Notes under the pieces: generated by a model
Database searches by the model: none
The model's input: the letters and a program-made list of their open reading frames with translations, nothing else
Told to the model about the DNA's origin: nothing
Shown: piece by piece, positions 49,912 to 58,732 of the stretch
Layout: every line of letters begins with the position of its first letter
Position numbering within the stretch: position 1 is the first letter of the stretch
Assembly (NCBI GenBank): GCA_020402945.1
Contig: JADBYQ010000057.1
Span: forward strand, 27,557-91,556
Direction of reading: 5' to 3'
Source of the DNA: Cytophagales bacterium
Lineage (GTDB): Bacteria; Bacteroidota; Bacteroidia; Cytophagales; Cyclobacteriaceae
Length of the DNA: 64,000 nucleotides
Translations under genes and position numbers: made by a program

Positions 49912-50964
49912 TCAAAACAAGCTCATCATACCACCTTTCCTAAATTTTGTGAGGTCATAAACAGGCATTGTTTTTCCAGCAAAATATTTTTTCTTGGACG
50001 AGCGAAACAGTTGGTGGATGGCATCAGCAATATTTCCTTCTCCTCGCATCCGTCTTCCAAATTGCGAATCATTGACATTGCCATCATGTAGCGAACAGAT
50101 TTGATTCCACACTTTGTCAAATCGATCAGGAAAATTTTTCCGTAGCCAGTCTTCGAATAGAATACTGATGGATCCATTCAATCGCACGATGGTCATGCCG
50201 GCATTTAATGCGCCATGCTCTGAGGCCGCTTTTAAGATAGCCGGTATTTCGTGATGGTTGAGTCCGGGAATTATGGGAGCATTCATGATACCAACTGGCA
50301 CATTCGCCTTGGCTAGCGCTTCAACTGTTTTTAATCTCTTGATACTACTTGCCGTGCGTGGCTCCAGCGTTCTTCGTAACTCTTCATCTAGGGTCGTAAT
50401 AGAGATATAAACGTGCACCAAATTATCCGAAGCTAAATCTTGTAAAACATCGAGGTCGCGGAGCACTAAACTATTTTTGGAAATGATGCTTACAGGATGT
50501 CGATATTGAGCCAATACTTTCAGCAAACTGCGAGTGATTTCAAATTTTTTCTCTTGAGGCTGATAGCAATCGGTGTTGCCACTTAGCATGATGGGCACCG
50601 CATTCCAACCAGGCTTTAACAGTTCTTGTTCTAATAATCGAGCCGCATTTTTCTTGACAATAATTTTGCTTTCAAAATCTAGCCCTGCACTAAATCCGTA
50701 ATATTCGTGCGTGTTGCGGGCATAGCAGTAAACACAGCCATGCTCGCACCCTTGATACGGATTCATCGAGTAGCCAAAGCCCAGGTCAGGGCTATCTACC
50801 CGATTCAAAATCTTTTTTGGTGTTTCTTGAAAGATTTGTGTCTTCGGATTTTCTAGCAAAGGCTCGTCCAGACCTTCGATGTGGTCAGTAACATACTGAG
50901 CCTTCAGGAATTTATTTCCACTTTTGATCTGCGATCCTCGTCCCTTAAAATAGTCATCCGCCAT
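49912..50964 (-). CDS. PA0069-type radical SAM protein
   Basis: A 350-residue radical SAM enzyme of the PA0069 family. The [4Fe-4S] motif is YQGCEHGCVYCYAR (CxxxCxxC), followed by TIM-barrel segments such as MLSGNTDCYQPQEKKFEITR and SIISKNSLVLRDLDVL. The substrate is unknown; members often sit near DNA-repair or stress genes. The C-terminal KYFAGKTMPVYDLTKFRKGGMMSLF is the part that is duplicated in decayed form at 49181-49288. The gene lies across a divergent gap from the PLP enzyme. Confidence 0.92.
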   Translation of the reverse strand: MADDYFKGRGSQIKSGNKFLKAQYVTDHIEGLDEPLLENPKTQIFQETPKKILNRVDSPDLGFGYSMNPYQGCEHGCVYCYARNTHEYYGFSAGLDFESKIIVKKNAARLLEQELLKPGWNAVPIMLSGNTDCYQPQEKKFEITRSLLKVLAQYRHPVSIISKNSLVLRDLDVLQDLASDNLVHVYISITTLDEELRRTLEPRTASSIKRLKTVEALAKANVPVGIMNAPIIPGLNHHEIPAILKAASEHGALNAGMTIVRLNGSISILFEDWLRKNFPDRFDKVWNQICSLHDGNVNDSQFGRRMRGEGNIADAIHQLFRSSKKKYFAGKTMPVYDLTKFRKGGMMSLF

Positions 50965-51009
50965 AAACCAATATTACTAAAAATATTAGTATTTCTAAGT
51001 TAGATAACC

Positions 51010-51906
51010 TTGATAAATTACTCAAAAGCACCTATTCAAGAATTAAAAAGCCAGTTATTTGAGCAGCATGGTGTCCGTGTGTTAGTGAAGCGCGAGGATC
51101 TTAACCACGCTTTCGTTTCGGGCAATAAATGGTGGAAGCTGAAGTATAACCTGGAAGACGCGCTGCGACAAGGCCACGAAACGCTTTTAACTTTTGGAGG
51201 AGCCTATTCCAATCACATTTTTGCTACCGCTGCCGCTGGAAAAGAGCTTGGACTAAAAACCATTGGCATCATTCGAGGTGAAGAGGTTTTGCCATTAAAT
51301 CACACACTCTCTTTTGCGGAAAGCTGTGGAATGAAGTTGCATTACATTTCACGCGAAGCATACAGAAAGAAAGCAGAGTTGGATTTTATCAAACAACTTC
51401 GTGATCAGTTTGGTAATTTTTATCTAATCCCTGAGGGCGGGACAAATGAGTTGGCCGTAAAAGGTTGTGCAGAGTTTGCGGAGCAACTTAACAATGAAAT
51501 TGATTTTGATTATTTGTGTTTGTCAATTGGGACGGGCGGAACAATGGCAGGAATCATTGCAGGATTGGATGCATCAAAAAGAATTATTGGTTTTTCTTCA
51601 CTAAAGGGCGGAGCTTTTTTGGAGGAGGAAATTAGTAAAATGAAATCTCCTGAAAAAACGAATTGGTCAGTCAATACCGAATATCATTTTGGTGGTTACG
51701 GAAAGACCACATCAGAATTGAAAGACTTTATAGTGAAGGTAAAAGAGGATTACCAGCTTCCATTGGATATTGTTTATACCGGCAAGATGTTTTTCGGTGT
51801 TGTTGATTTGATAACAAAAGGTTATTTCAAAAGAGGATCAACGGTATTAGCTTTACATACCGGAGGATTGCAGGGAAACCCAAATGAAAACGAGAAGAAT
51901 ACTTAA
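51010..51906 (+). CDS. PLP-dependent D-cysteine desulfhydrase / ACC deaminase-like enzyme
   Basis: A 298-residue fold-type II PLP enzyme. The Schiff-base lysine is likely in SGNKWWKLKYN; the phosphate-binding loop is SIGTGGTMAGI, with a preceding EGGTNELAVKG. Annotation as 1-aminocyclopropane-1-carboxylate deaminase or D-cysteine desulfhydrase is usual; by sequence alone the second is as likely. The gene begins with TTG at 51010; no suitable ATG exists further in without losing the conserved N-terminus. Its 3' end overlaps the PagL-like gene by 23 bases. Confidence 0.88.
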   Translation: MINYSKAPIQELKSQLFEQHGVRVLVKREDLNHAFVSGNKWWKLKYNLEDALRQGHETLLTFGGAYSNHIFATAAAGKELGLKTIGIIRGEEVLPLNHTLSFAESCGMKLHYISREAYRKKAELDFIKQLRDQFGNFYLIPEGGTNELAVKGCAEFAEQLNNEIDFDYLCLSIGTGGTMAGIIAGLDASKRIIGFSSLKGGAFLEEEISKMKSPEKTNWSVNTEYHFGGYGKTTSELKDFIVKVKEDYQLPLDIVYTGKMFFGVVDLITKGYFKRGSTVLALHTGGLQGNPNENEKNT

Positions 51907-52987
51907 TACACTTTTTGCTTTATCATTAATTTGCGAGACTGTTTTTGCACAAGATTCCCTAAAAAGCAAAGCTCATTTTAACTATGGCTTGCAGGCAAAT
52001 TACGGATTCGTTTTTGCGCACTCGAACGATGTAGAAAATACAGCTAACTCTTTTCCTCGAGGCATTACTACCACATTCAATTGGCAGCGTACGGATAAAC
52101 AAATTCTAGATCAATACAATTGTTTTCCGCGACAGAGTTTACTTCTTGCATTTTATGATTTTGACAATTCTATTTTAGGGCGTGGGTTCAATGTCGCCTA
52201 TTCTTTAGAACCTCATTTTATGATGAGCAGCCGTTTAAGTTTCTATCCAAAAGTTTCCATTGGCGCGGCCATTCTTTCAAATCCTTCTGATCCGATCAAG
52301 AATCCAACTAACAAGTCTTATAGCCTGCCAGTCAGCGCCTACCTTGCATTGGGTGTGGGCTTGCGCTGGCAGTTGAATAGCACGTGGGGTATTAATTTAT
52401 CTGCCGAATATCAACATGTTTCAAATGGCGGGTTGCGTGAACCAAATCTGGGAATCAATTGGCCAACAGCAGGACTGGGCGTTGAGTATTCGCCTAAGGG
52501 CTTGACGCTTCAAAAATATGAACGCACAAAAGAGATCAGCAAAACCCATCGCAGCTTACGATTTGATATGGGATTATTCGGCATTGTCAAAGGAGGAAAC
52601 ATCAAGGAAGTTCGAATGTATGAACCAATTGTAGGGATAAATTTTATGGCGAGCAAGCAGGTTAGTCGTCTCCACGCCTGGACGGCTGCGATAGAAGTTT
52701 ATCAAGATCAATTTTTGATCGAGCGTTTATCCAGCGAGTCAATTCAATCTGGTGGTATGCGCAGCGGATTGTTAGCGGCTCATGAGTTTTTGATGGGGCG
52801 GTTTATTTTCAGCCAGGAAATCGGAATTTACTTATTTGGTCAATACAATAATGACTTAGTTTATCATCGCTGGGGTCTACAATATTCCTTTTTGCCACGC
52901 TGGAGTGTGGGTGTAAACCTAAAAGCACATAAGCAGGTAGCTGATTTTACGGATGTAAGACTAGTTTACAGCTTGAGGAAAAGGTAG
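51884..52987 (+). CDS. PagL-like lipid A 3-O-deacylase (acyloxyacyl hydrolase family)
   Basis: A 367-residue protein with a signal peptide (about residues 1-22, ending VFAQ) and outer-membrane beta-barrel character. The PagL-type active-site block is visible in LSAEYQHVSNGGLREPNLGIN (His and Ser in HVSNGG). It would remove an acyl chain from lipid A, altering the outer membrane. The last strand ends with VRLVYSLRKR. It overlaps the preceding PLP-enzyme gene, so translation may be coupled. Confidence 0.78.
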   Translation: MKTRRILNTLFALSLICETVFAQDSLKSKAHFNYGLQANYGFVFAHSNDVENTANSFPRGITTTFNWQRTDKQILDQYNCFPRQSLLLAFYDFDNSILGRGFNVAYSLEPHFMMSSRLSFYPKVSIGAAILSNPSDPIKNPTNKSYSLPVSAYLALGVGLRWQLNSTWGINLSAEYQHVSNGGLREPNLGINWPTAGLGVEYSPKGLTLQKYERTKEISKTHRSLRFDMGLFGIVKGGNIKEVRMYEPIVGINFMASKQVSRLHAWTAAIEVYQDQFLIERLSSESIQSGGMRSGLLAAHEFLMGRFIFSQEIGIYLFGQYNNDLVYHRWGLQYSFLPRWSVGVNLKAHKQVADFTDVRLVYSLRKR

Positions 52988-53000
52988 TTTAAACCAATTT

Positions 53001-53741
53001 CTAGTTCTCCACCCTTGCTCTCTTGAGCTGAAAATTCTGACCCAAATAAACTTTTCTAACAAGTGGATCATCAGCCAATTCTTGGGCTGTGCCGGCTTTA
53101 AATAATTTTCCTTCCACCATCAGATAAGCACGATCGGTAATCGCTAATGTTTCATCTACATTGTGATCACTGATAATGATTCCGATGTTTCTCTTTTTAA
53201 GTTTAGAGACGATTCCTTGAATCTCTTCCACAGCAATGGGATCAACTCCCGCGAATGGTTCATCCAACAAAACGAAACTGGGGTCGACCGCAAGTGCTCG
53301 TGCAATCTCTGTCCTTCTTCGTTCACCCCCCGAGAGTACCATACCGAGATTTTTTCGAACATGAGTAAGGCTGAATTCCTCCAGCAACGTTTCTACTTTC
53401 TCGAGGCGGTCTTTTTTACTCATTTCGCGCATCTCAAGCGGAGCAAGAATATTTTCTTCTACGGAAAGAGTACGGAAGACAGATGCTTCTTGTGCCAAAT
53501 ACCCAATGCCACGTTTTGCACGCTGGTACATCGGCAGTTCGGTGATGTTTTCATCGTTTAAAAAAATGTTCCCTTCGTTGGGTTTGATCAAACCAACGAT
53601 CATATAAAAGCTCGTTGTTTTGCCCGCACCATTAGGGCCAAGTAAGCCTACAATTTCTCCCTGTGATACCTGCACAGAAACGTTATTTACAACGGTTCGC
53701 TTTTTGTATTTTTTTAAAAGATTTTCTGCTCTTAATATCAT
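53001..53741 (-). CDS. lptB: Lipopolysaccharide transport ATP-binding protein LptB
   Basis: About 246 residues from the ATG at 53741 ([14 protein letters not shown]); a TTG start at 53750 would overlap recJ. Walker A is GPNGAGKTT, the signature [15 protein letters not shown] and Walker [14 protein letters not shown], then the LptB-type [18 protein letters not shown]. The ATPase powers LPS extraction from the inner membrane with LptF/LptG and LptC. The start is one base from the recJ stop, so the pair forms an operon, an arrangement common in Bacteroidota. Confidence 0.95.
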   Translation of the reverse strand: MILRAENLLKKYKKRTVVNNVSVQVSQGEIVGLLGPNGAGKTTSFYMIVGLIKPNEGNIFLNDENITELPMYQRAKRGIGYLAQEASVFRTLSVEENILAPLEMREMSKKDRLEKVETLLEEFSLTHVRKNLGMVLSGGERRRTEIARALAVDPSFVLLDEPFAGVDPIAVEEIQGIVSKLKKRNIGIIISDHNVDETLAITDRAYLMVEGKLFKAGTAQELADDPLVRKVYLGQNFQLKRARVEN

Positions 53742-53742
53742 G

Positions 53743-55443
53743 TCATTCAAAAATTAGGTCTTTGATTCGGATTTGAAGAGTAGTCGTGCCATTGTAGGTA
53801 TTTTCCTCCAGTGTAAAGGCCATGTTGAAAAATCCACCGCGTGTCAATTGGTCGTAAAATTGAATCATGTCAAAACCAACCACATTGAATATACTTTTGT
53901 TTCCTTCTTGCCCGGCAGCAAAGCGGAGGTGCCTTTCTTTAAAATTGGCGAGATTACCTTCCACAAAAACATTTTTAGCTTCAAAAACTGGCTTTTGATT
54001 TTCGGGACCAAAGGGTGCCATTTGCTTGAGAATGTTGTTGAATTTATCATTCATGGAATCAAACTGAATGGGAACATCAATTTCAACAACGGGAACTAGC
54101 ATTTCTTCGGTGATGGTTCGCGATACCACCTCTTCAAACCGTTGTTGAAACGCCACCAAATTGCTTTTGTCCATCGTAAGCCCTGCAGCATATTTGTGGC
54201 CACCAAACTTGTTAAGCAAGTCGCTGCAAGCACTTATTGCTTCGTACAAGTCAAAGTCTTTTACAGAGCGTGCCGAGCCTGTAATTTTATCATTTGATTC
54301 AGTGAGAATCACGGTAGGGCGGTAATACTTTTCTACACACCTAGCAGCAACTATGCCAATTACTCCTTTGTGCCAGGTATTTTTAAAAAGAACGGTTGAT
54401 TTTGCCGCACGGAGCGTATCATTTGCTTCAATCATAGCGAGCGCTTCATCAGTGATGGAAAGATCGAACTCTCTGCGAAGATTGTTTTTAAGATTAATTT
54501 TTTCGGCCAGTTGATTCGCCTCGTCTTCTGTCTTTGAAATTAATAATTCAACAGCTCCGCGTGCATGAGCAACACGCCCTGCCGCATTGATCCGAGGGCC
54601 GAGTGTAAAAACCACACCCGACACATCCAGGTCGCCTTTGGTGGCTGCGATCTCTTTTAATGCCTTCAAACCGGGCAAGGGGCGTTGGTTTAGTTTTTGA
54701 AGGCCGAAGTGAACCAGAATTCGATTTTCATCAACAATAGGTACAATATCTGAGGCAATGCTTACGGCAACCAAATCAAGGTATTCATTCAGCTCTTCTT
54801 CCTTTCGGTATGACTGCGCATAGGCTTGCATTAATTTGAAACCCAGTCCACATCCACTGAGCTCTTTAAAAGGATAGTGACAATCACTTCTTTTTGGATC
54901 AAGCACAGCAATGGCATTAGGAATATTTGTTCCGGGTAAGTGATGATCACAGATAATAAAATCAATTTTTTTCTCCGTAGCCAACGTGACAGCGTCAATA
55001 GCTTTTACACCAAGATCCAGCGCGATGATTAGACTAAATCCATTTTCCTCTGCCCATTTGATGCCAGCTTCTGAAACGCCATAACCCTCTGTATGGCGAT
55101 CAGGTATGTAAAAATCGCAAAGAGGATAGAAGCTTTGGAGGTAGCTATACACCAACGCAACCGCAGTTGTTCCATCAACGTCATAGTCTCCATAGATTAA
55201 AATTTTCTCACCGTTTTCAATAGCGATGTTTAACCGGGACACGGCTTTTGTCATATCCGTTAGCAGAAAAGGACTATGAAGCTCTGCTAATGAAGGGCGA
55301 AAGAATTTTTTTGCCAAGTCAAAGTTGTAAATGCCACGCTGAAGTAAAATGGATGTAAGAGAAGGATTAACATTGATCTGTTGGCTAAGGGTTTCGATTT
55401 CGCCCTGGGCTGGTTCAGATTTGCGTAACCATTTTCGTTGCAT
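53743..55443 (-). CDS. recJ: Single-stranded-DNA-specific exonuclease RecJ
   Basis: About 566 residues from the ATG at 55443 ([11 protein letters not shown]). The DHH-family motifs are [20 protein letters not shown], then [30 protein letters not shown] and the DHHA1 [11 protein letters not shown]. It is a 5'-3' exonuclease in recombination and mismatch or base-excision repair. The upstream glycine-rich gene ends five bases before its start. Length and domain order (DHH, DHHA1, OB-like C-terminus) are complete. Confidence 0.96.
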   Translation of the reverse strand: MQRKWLRKSEPAQGEIETLSQQINVNPSLTSILLQRGIYNFDLAKKFFRPSLAELHSPFLLTDMTKAVSRLNIAIENGEKILIYGDYDVDGTTAVALVYSYLQSFYPLCDFYIPDRHTEGYGVSEAGIKWAEENGFSLIIALDLGVKAIDAVTLATEKKIDFIICDHHLPGTNIPNAIAVLDPKRSDCHYPFKELSGCGLGFKLMQAYAQSYRKEEELNEYLDLVAVSIASDIVPIVDENRILVHFGLQKLNQRPLPGLKALKEIAATKGDLDVSGVVFTLGPRINAAGRVAHARGAVELLISKTEDEANQLAEKINLKNNLRREFDLSITDEALAMIEANDTLRAAKSTVLFKNTWHKGVIGIVAARCVEKYYRPTVILTESNDKITGSARSVKDFDLYEAISACSDLLNKFGGHKYAAGLTMDKSNLVAFQQRFEEVVSRTITEEMLVPVVEIDVPIQFDSMNDKFNNILKQMAPFGPENQKPVFEAKNVFVEGNLANFKERHLRFAAGQEGNKSIFNVVGFDMIQFYDQLTRGGFFNMAFTLEENTYNGTTTLQIRIKDLIFE

Positions 55444-55447
55444 GTAC

Positions 55448-56224
55448 TTACTTTTGTTCGATCGTAAAAGCTCCTGCTTTTCCAACTATCCCATCCAGGC
55501 CAGCGATTCCGCGCTTCCCATTTTTTCCGTCTTTTGGTCCTAAGCCTGCCTGCCCGCCAATTCCCCCAATTCCCCCAGCACCAGCAAAGCCACCATAATT
55601 CTTAAATAGAAGTTTTGTCCCTTGAAGTGTATACAGGTCGGTGCATGTTTTGCAAGTAACTTTAACGATGCCACCATTTCCACCTGAGGCTCCGTTTCCA
55701 CCATTTCCGCCATTTCCGCCATTTCCCCCTTTACAAACCTGGGTTCCCGATCCCCCATCGCCACCTTTTCCCCCTTTTCCCCCACTTCCCCCATCACCAC
55801 CGTTCAAGTCGATCGTCAAAACGCCATCAATTTTTAGGCTATTGAAGTAAAATGATAAGTTAAGCCCATCAATCCCCGGTTTTCCCACTTCACCGTCTTT
55901 TCCATTATTACCGTTGCGGCATGGCGCACTTTGCCCTCTGCCAACTGCGCCTGTCTTTCCTGACGTTCCATTTTTTCCGCGCCCGCTAATAACACATCCG
56001 TTTCCAACAATTACCACCTTGGCATTGATGATGTTTTCTTTTACATCTTGATTGAGTATTATACGAGAGGAGTCCCTCATAACCAACGTATCAGCCACCA
56101 AGATATCTGAACCAATTATCTTGTACTCCTGCTTTGACAGAATCTCAAGCCGATCTAGTCGGATTTGAGCGCGCGCAGTGTTCGCAAAGAGGCAGAAAGT
56201 CAGTAGCGCAGAAAGTCGTAACAT
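55448..56224 (-). CDS. Exported glycine-rich (collagen-like) protein
   Basis: A 258-residue protein with a signal peptide (about 1-20, ending ARAQ) and a central region of Gly-rich collagen-type repeats (for example GGDGGSGGKGGKGGDGGSG and KGGNGGNGGNGGNG, then AGAGGIGGIGG). Two Cys residues lie near VTCKTCTDLYTL, possibly a disulfide. The N-terminal third (LEILSKQEYKIIGSDILVADT) looks like a right-handed-helix or pectin-lyase-like start. Probably a surface or matrix protein. It lies tight upstream of recJ. Confidence 0.8.
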   Translation of the reverse strand: MLRLSALLTFCLFANTARAQIRLDRLEILSKQEYKIIGSDILVADTLVMRDSSRIILNQDVKENIINAKVVIVGNGCVISGRGKNGTSGKTGAVGRGQSAPCRNGNNGKDGEVGKPGIDGLNLSFYFNSLKIDGVLTIDLNGGDGGSGGKGGKGGDGGSGTQVCKGGNGGNGGNGGNGASGGNGGIVKVTCKTCTDLYTLQGTKLLFKNYGGFAGAGGIGGIGGQAGLGPKDGKNGKRGIAGLDGIVGKAGAFTIEQK

Positions 56225-56304
56225 GAAGCAAAAATAAACAATAGCAAGGGAGTTGACATGTCACGCAAAGCTAACAATGTAGTATTCGTTTTTTTGTACG
56301 GCAC

Positions 56305-56335
56305 AAAAAAGGGCAACCCCCGGCTGCCCTTTTTT
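56305..56335 (-). terminator. Rho-independent terminator downstream of the SPOR-like gene
   Basis: AAAAAAGGGCA (56305-56315) and TGCCCTTTTTT (56325-56335) form a symmetrical hairpin with T-runs on both strands. On the minus strand it ends the SPOR-like transcript before the glycine-rich gene. Confidence 0.85.
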
Positions 56336-56353
56336 ACGATAAGGAAGGAAAAA

Positions 56354-56986
56354 TTATCTTTTTCCTGGCGCCTTGTCGGCAACTACTCCCTCTAACACAT
56401 CTTTGATTTCTACGCGCTGCCCATCTTTAAACGGAACGATCCACGCGTCTTTCACGCCCATATCGCGCATGTATTTTTTGAACTTATCCGCTTCCCAATA
56501 GTCACGAAAAACACCGATGGTAAATTTCTGTTCGCCTTTATCGGTTGCCTCTCCTCCAAAGTTTGGGTTATTATCAAAGTACTTTGCTAAATCTTTATTT
56601 TTGAAAGCACCAATCTGTACTTTAAAAACCACTCCTTTCGAAAAGTCCATCGGATTGATTGGAGGATTTTCTTTCAACTGAGCAAGCTCTGCTTTGGTGG
56701 AAGTTAACTCGCTTCTCATTTTAGAAATTTGGTCTTCCAAGTCAGCGATTTTTGCGTTCTTGTCGCTTACTTGGCCGTTGAGCGTACTAACCTGCCCTTT
56801 TAGAGCCGAGTTATCTGTTTCAACGACTTGTTTCGTTTCTACCAACGTTTTTAGGTTAGCAGGATTCTTGGCGAATTCTTTGGCTTTCTTTTTCCATTCT
56901 TTCTTCTCCTTTTTGGAGAGCTGAGAGAAAACTTGCGTGCCGGAAAAAATCAGCGCCAGGCAGAGGAATAAAACTCTAGTTTTCAT
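56354..56986 (-). CDS. Exported SPOR-like protein with coiled coil
   Basis: A 210-residue protein: signal peptide (about 1-21, ending VFSQ), a lysine-rich segment (KKEKKEWKKKAKEFAKN), a coiled coil (about 50-105, heptads of NSALKGQVSTLNGQVSDKNAKIADLEDQIS) and a C-terminal SPOR-like domain (VVFKVQIGAFKNKDLAKYFDN, then TIGVFRDYWEADKFKKYMRDMGVKDAWIVPF). SPOR domains bind denuded peptidoglycan glycans, so a cell-envelope role is likely. It is terminated by the hairpin at 56305-56335. Confidence 0.82.
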   Translation of the reverse strand: MKTRVLFLCLALIFSGTQVFSQLSKKEKKEWKKKAKEFAKNPANLKTLVETKQVVETDNSALKGQVSTLNGQVSDKNAKIADLEDQISKMRSELTSTKAELAQLKENPPINPMDFSKGVVFKVQIGAFKNKDLAKYFDNNPNFGGEATDKGEQKFTIGVFRDYWEADKFKKYMRDMGVKDAWIVPFKDGQRVEIKDVLEGVVADKAPGKR

Positions 56987-57161
56987 GTTTTGTGGGTTAG
57001 TTTAAAGGATAAAAGTAAGAAATATTTGGGAATTGAAGGATTGTCTTCAATACATTGTAGATTGATCACCTACCATCCATATGGATTAAAAGGTAGTTTT
57101 ATTTGACCATAAGGGGAATGTAATTCAATCAGTCCAATTGATTATTTATTAAGCTCGGTGC

Positions 57162-58058
57162 ATGACTAAAATTTTTGTAACTTTTCTATTCATATTAATG
57201 CTGCCATTCGGTAGTATTAGCCAATCAAGAACAAAAGTTGTTTTGCTTGGCACGGGCACACCCAATGCTGACCCCGATAGGTTTGGGCCTTCGGTTGCAG
57301 TGGTGGTGGATAACACGCCTTATATAATTGACTGTGGACCGGGCGTAGTGCGAAGAGCGGCAGCGGCTTTCAAAAAGGGAGTGAAAGGATTGAATCCAAC
57401 TTTATTGAATCGGTTGTTCATTACCCATTTGCATTCGGATCATACCTCTGGCTACGCTGATTTTTTATTGACACCAGCGGTACTCGAGCGGAAAGGACCA
57501 TTACGCGTTTATGGACCAACCGGAACAAAGTCCTTGAACGATTATATTGTTCAAGCTTATGCTCCGGATTTCCACATTCGAATTTTTGGTTTAGAGAAAG
57601 GTGACTCTTCTTCTTATAAAACGATTGTCACTGAGATTAAAGAAGGAATCATTTATAGAGATTCATTGGTTACCGTGGAGGCCTTCAAAGTGGAGCACGG
57701 GGGTTGGCCGGAAGCGTATGGGTTTCATTTTGTTACTCCAGACAAGCGCATCGTTATTTCAGGAGATTGCACGTGGAGTGCACGATTGATAGAAGTCGCC
57801 AAGAACTGCGATGTGCTCGTGCATGAAGTGTACTCCCTTGACGGCTGGTCGCGGAGGCCACCGAAATGGCAGACATACCACAAGAATTTTCATACGTCCA
57901 CTTTACAATTAGCTGATGTAGCTACAAAGGTTCAACCCAAATTGGTTGTACTCTATCATCAGCTCATTTGGGATTCTACCGAAGAAAAACTTCTAAAAGA
58001 AGTTACCGACCATTACAAAGGCAAAGTGGTATCGGGAAAGGATTTGGATGTTTTTTGA
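57162..58058 (+). CDS. Exported MBL-fold metallo-hydrolase (RNase Z-like)
   Basis: A 298-residue beta-lactamase-fold hydrolase with a signal peptide (about 1-21). The metal motif is THLHSDHTSGY (HxHxDH), a later ISGDCTWSARL, and the C-terminal VVLYHQLIW. It follows the RNase Z/arylsulfatase-like layout (VVLLGTGTPNADPDRFGP at the start), but an exported location makes RNA cleavage unlikely, so a phosphodiesterase or sulfatase-like activity is more plausible. Monocistronic, followed by a toxin-antitoxin pair. Confidence 0.88.
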   Translation: MTKIFVTFLFILMLPFGSISQSRTKVVLLGTGTPNADPDRFGPSVAVVVDNTPYIIDCGPGVVRRAAAAFKKGVKGLNPTLLNRLFITHLHSDHTSGYADFLLTPAVLERKGPLRVYGPTGTKSLNDYIVQAYAPDFHIRIFGLEKGDSSSYKTIVTEIKEGIIYRDSLVTVEAFKVEHGGWPEAYGFHFVTPDKRIVISGDCTWSARLIEVAKNCDVLVHEVYSLDGWSRRPPKWQTYHKNFHTSTLQLADVATKVQPKLVVLYHQLIWDSTEEKLLKEVTDHYKGKVVSGKDLDVF

Positions 58059-58073
58059 ATCGAAAAGAATACA

Positions 58074-58081
58074 TAACTTTG
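58074..58081 (+). promoter_or_regulatory. -7-like box (TAACTTTG) for the DUF433/DUF5615 pair
   Basis: An exact TAnnTTTG match five bases before the DUF433 ATG (58087), with TTG at 58055-58057, 16 bases upstream. Transcription could begin very close to the start codon. Confidence 0.45.
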
Positions 58082-58086
58082 AATAG

Positions 58087-58326
58087 ATGAATCCTCTACT
58101 TCAACGTATTTCAGTTGACCCAAACATTTGTTTCGGCAAACCATGCATCAAAGGGCATCGAATTTGGGTGTCACTTATTTTGGATTTACTAGCGGGTGGA
58201 GATTCTATTGAACAAATACTCCAAAGTTATCCGCAGCTAACGCACGAGGACATTTTAGCTTGTATTGCCTATGGCGCAGCCATGAGCCGGGAAAACTTTG
58301 TAGAGCTAGATGAAAGAGCGGCATGA
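58087..58326 (+). CDS. DUF433-family antitoxin
   Basis: A 79-residue DUF433 protein: ISVDPNICFGKPCIKGHRIWVSLILDLLAGGDSIEQILQSYPQLTHEDILACIAYGA, the typical small fold with a conserved start (DPxICxGKPxIKGxRI). DUF433 proteins pair with a DUF5615 toxin, here encoded by the next gene. It overlaps that gene by four bases, so translation is coupled. Probable DNA-binding and toxin-neutralising role. Confidence 0.92.
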   Translation: MNPLLQRISVDPNICFGKPCIKGHRIWVSLILDLLAGGDSIEQILQSYPQLTHEDILACIAYGAAMSRENFVELDERAA

Positions 58327-58706
58327 AGAAAATCAAGTTGGATGAAAACTTCCCTCCTGATTTTGTTTCACTTTTTCAAACAAATTTAATTGATGCCTCA
58401 TCCGTTTATCACCAAAACATCTCAGGTTCTCAGGACAATTATGTTTTTAAAATATGCAAAGAAGAGAGCAGGGTGCTTGTCACTTTTGATTTAGATTTTG
58501 CCAATATTCTTCGCTACCCTGCTGACGATACAGCTGGAATAATTGTTTGTAGACTTCGAAAGAAGATAAATCTCGATTATATCCGCGAACTGTCTATCAT
58601 GCTGGTGAAGGTAATTTCTGAGCATGAACTATCGGGTAAGCTTTTTATTGTAGAGGATAACAAAGTGCGTATTAGGAACCCAGATGAAGGCAATAGGCCT
58701 AGTTAA
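58323..58706 (+). CDS. DUF5615 PIN-like toxin
   Basis: A 127-residue DUF5615 protein, a PIN-like fold. It opens KKIKLDENFPPDFVSLFQTNLIDASSVYHQNISGSQDNYVFKICKEESRVLVTFDLDFANILRYP, with acidic residues (LDENFP, TFDLDF) in the positions expected for a PIN-like nuclease active site. The C-terminus (VRIRNPDEGNRPS) is short. It forms a toxin-antitoxin pair with the DUF433 gene. Confidence 0.9.
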   Translation: MKKIKLDENFPPDFVSLFQTNLIDASSVYHQNISGSQDNYVFKICKEESRVLVTFDLDFANILRYPADDTAGIIVCRLRKKINLDYIRELSIMLVKVISEHELSGKLFIVEDNKVRIRNPDEGNRPS

Positions 58707-58732
58707 CTTGACAGGTGCCTAATGACTTATTT

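Noticed and set aside
55540..55850. Open frames, including a proline-rich one, across the glycine-rich gene
   Set aside because: They are a mirror of the Gly-rich codons of the real gene on the minus strand; no independent start signal or family support.
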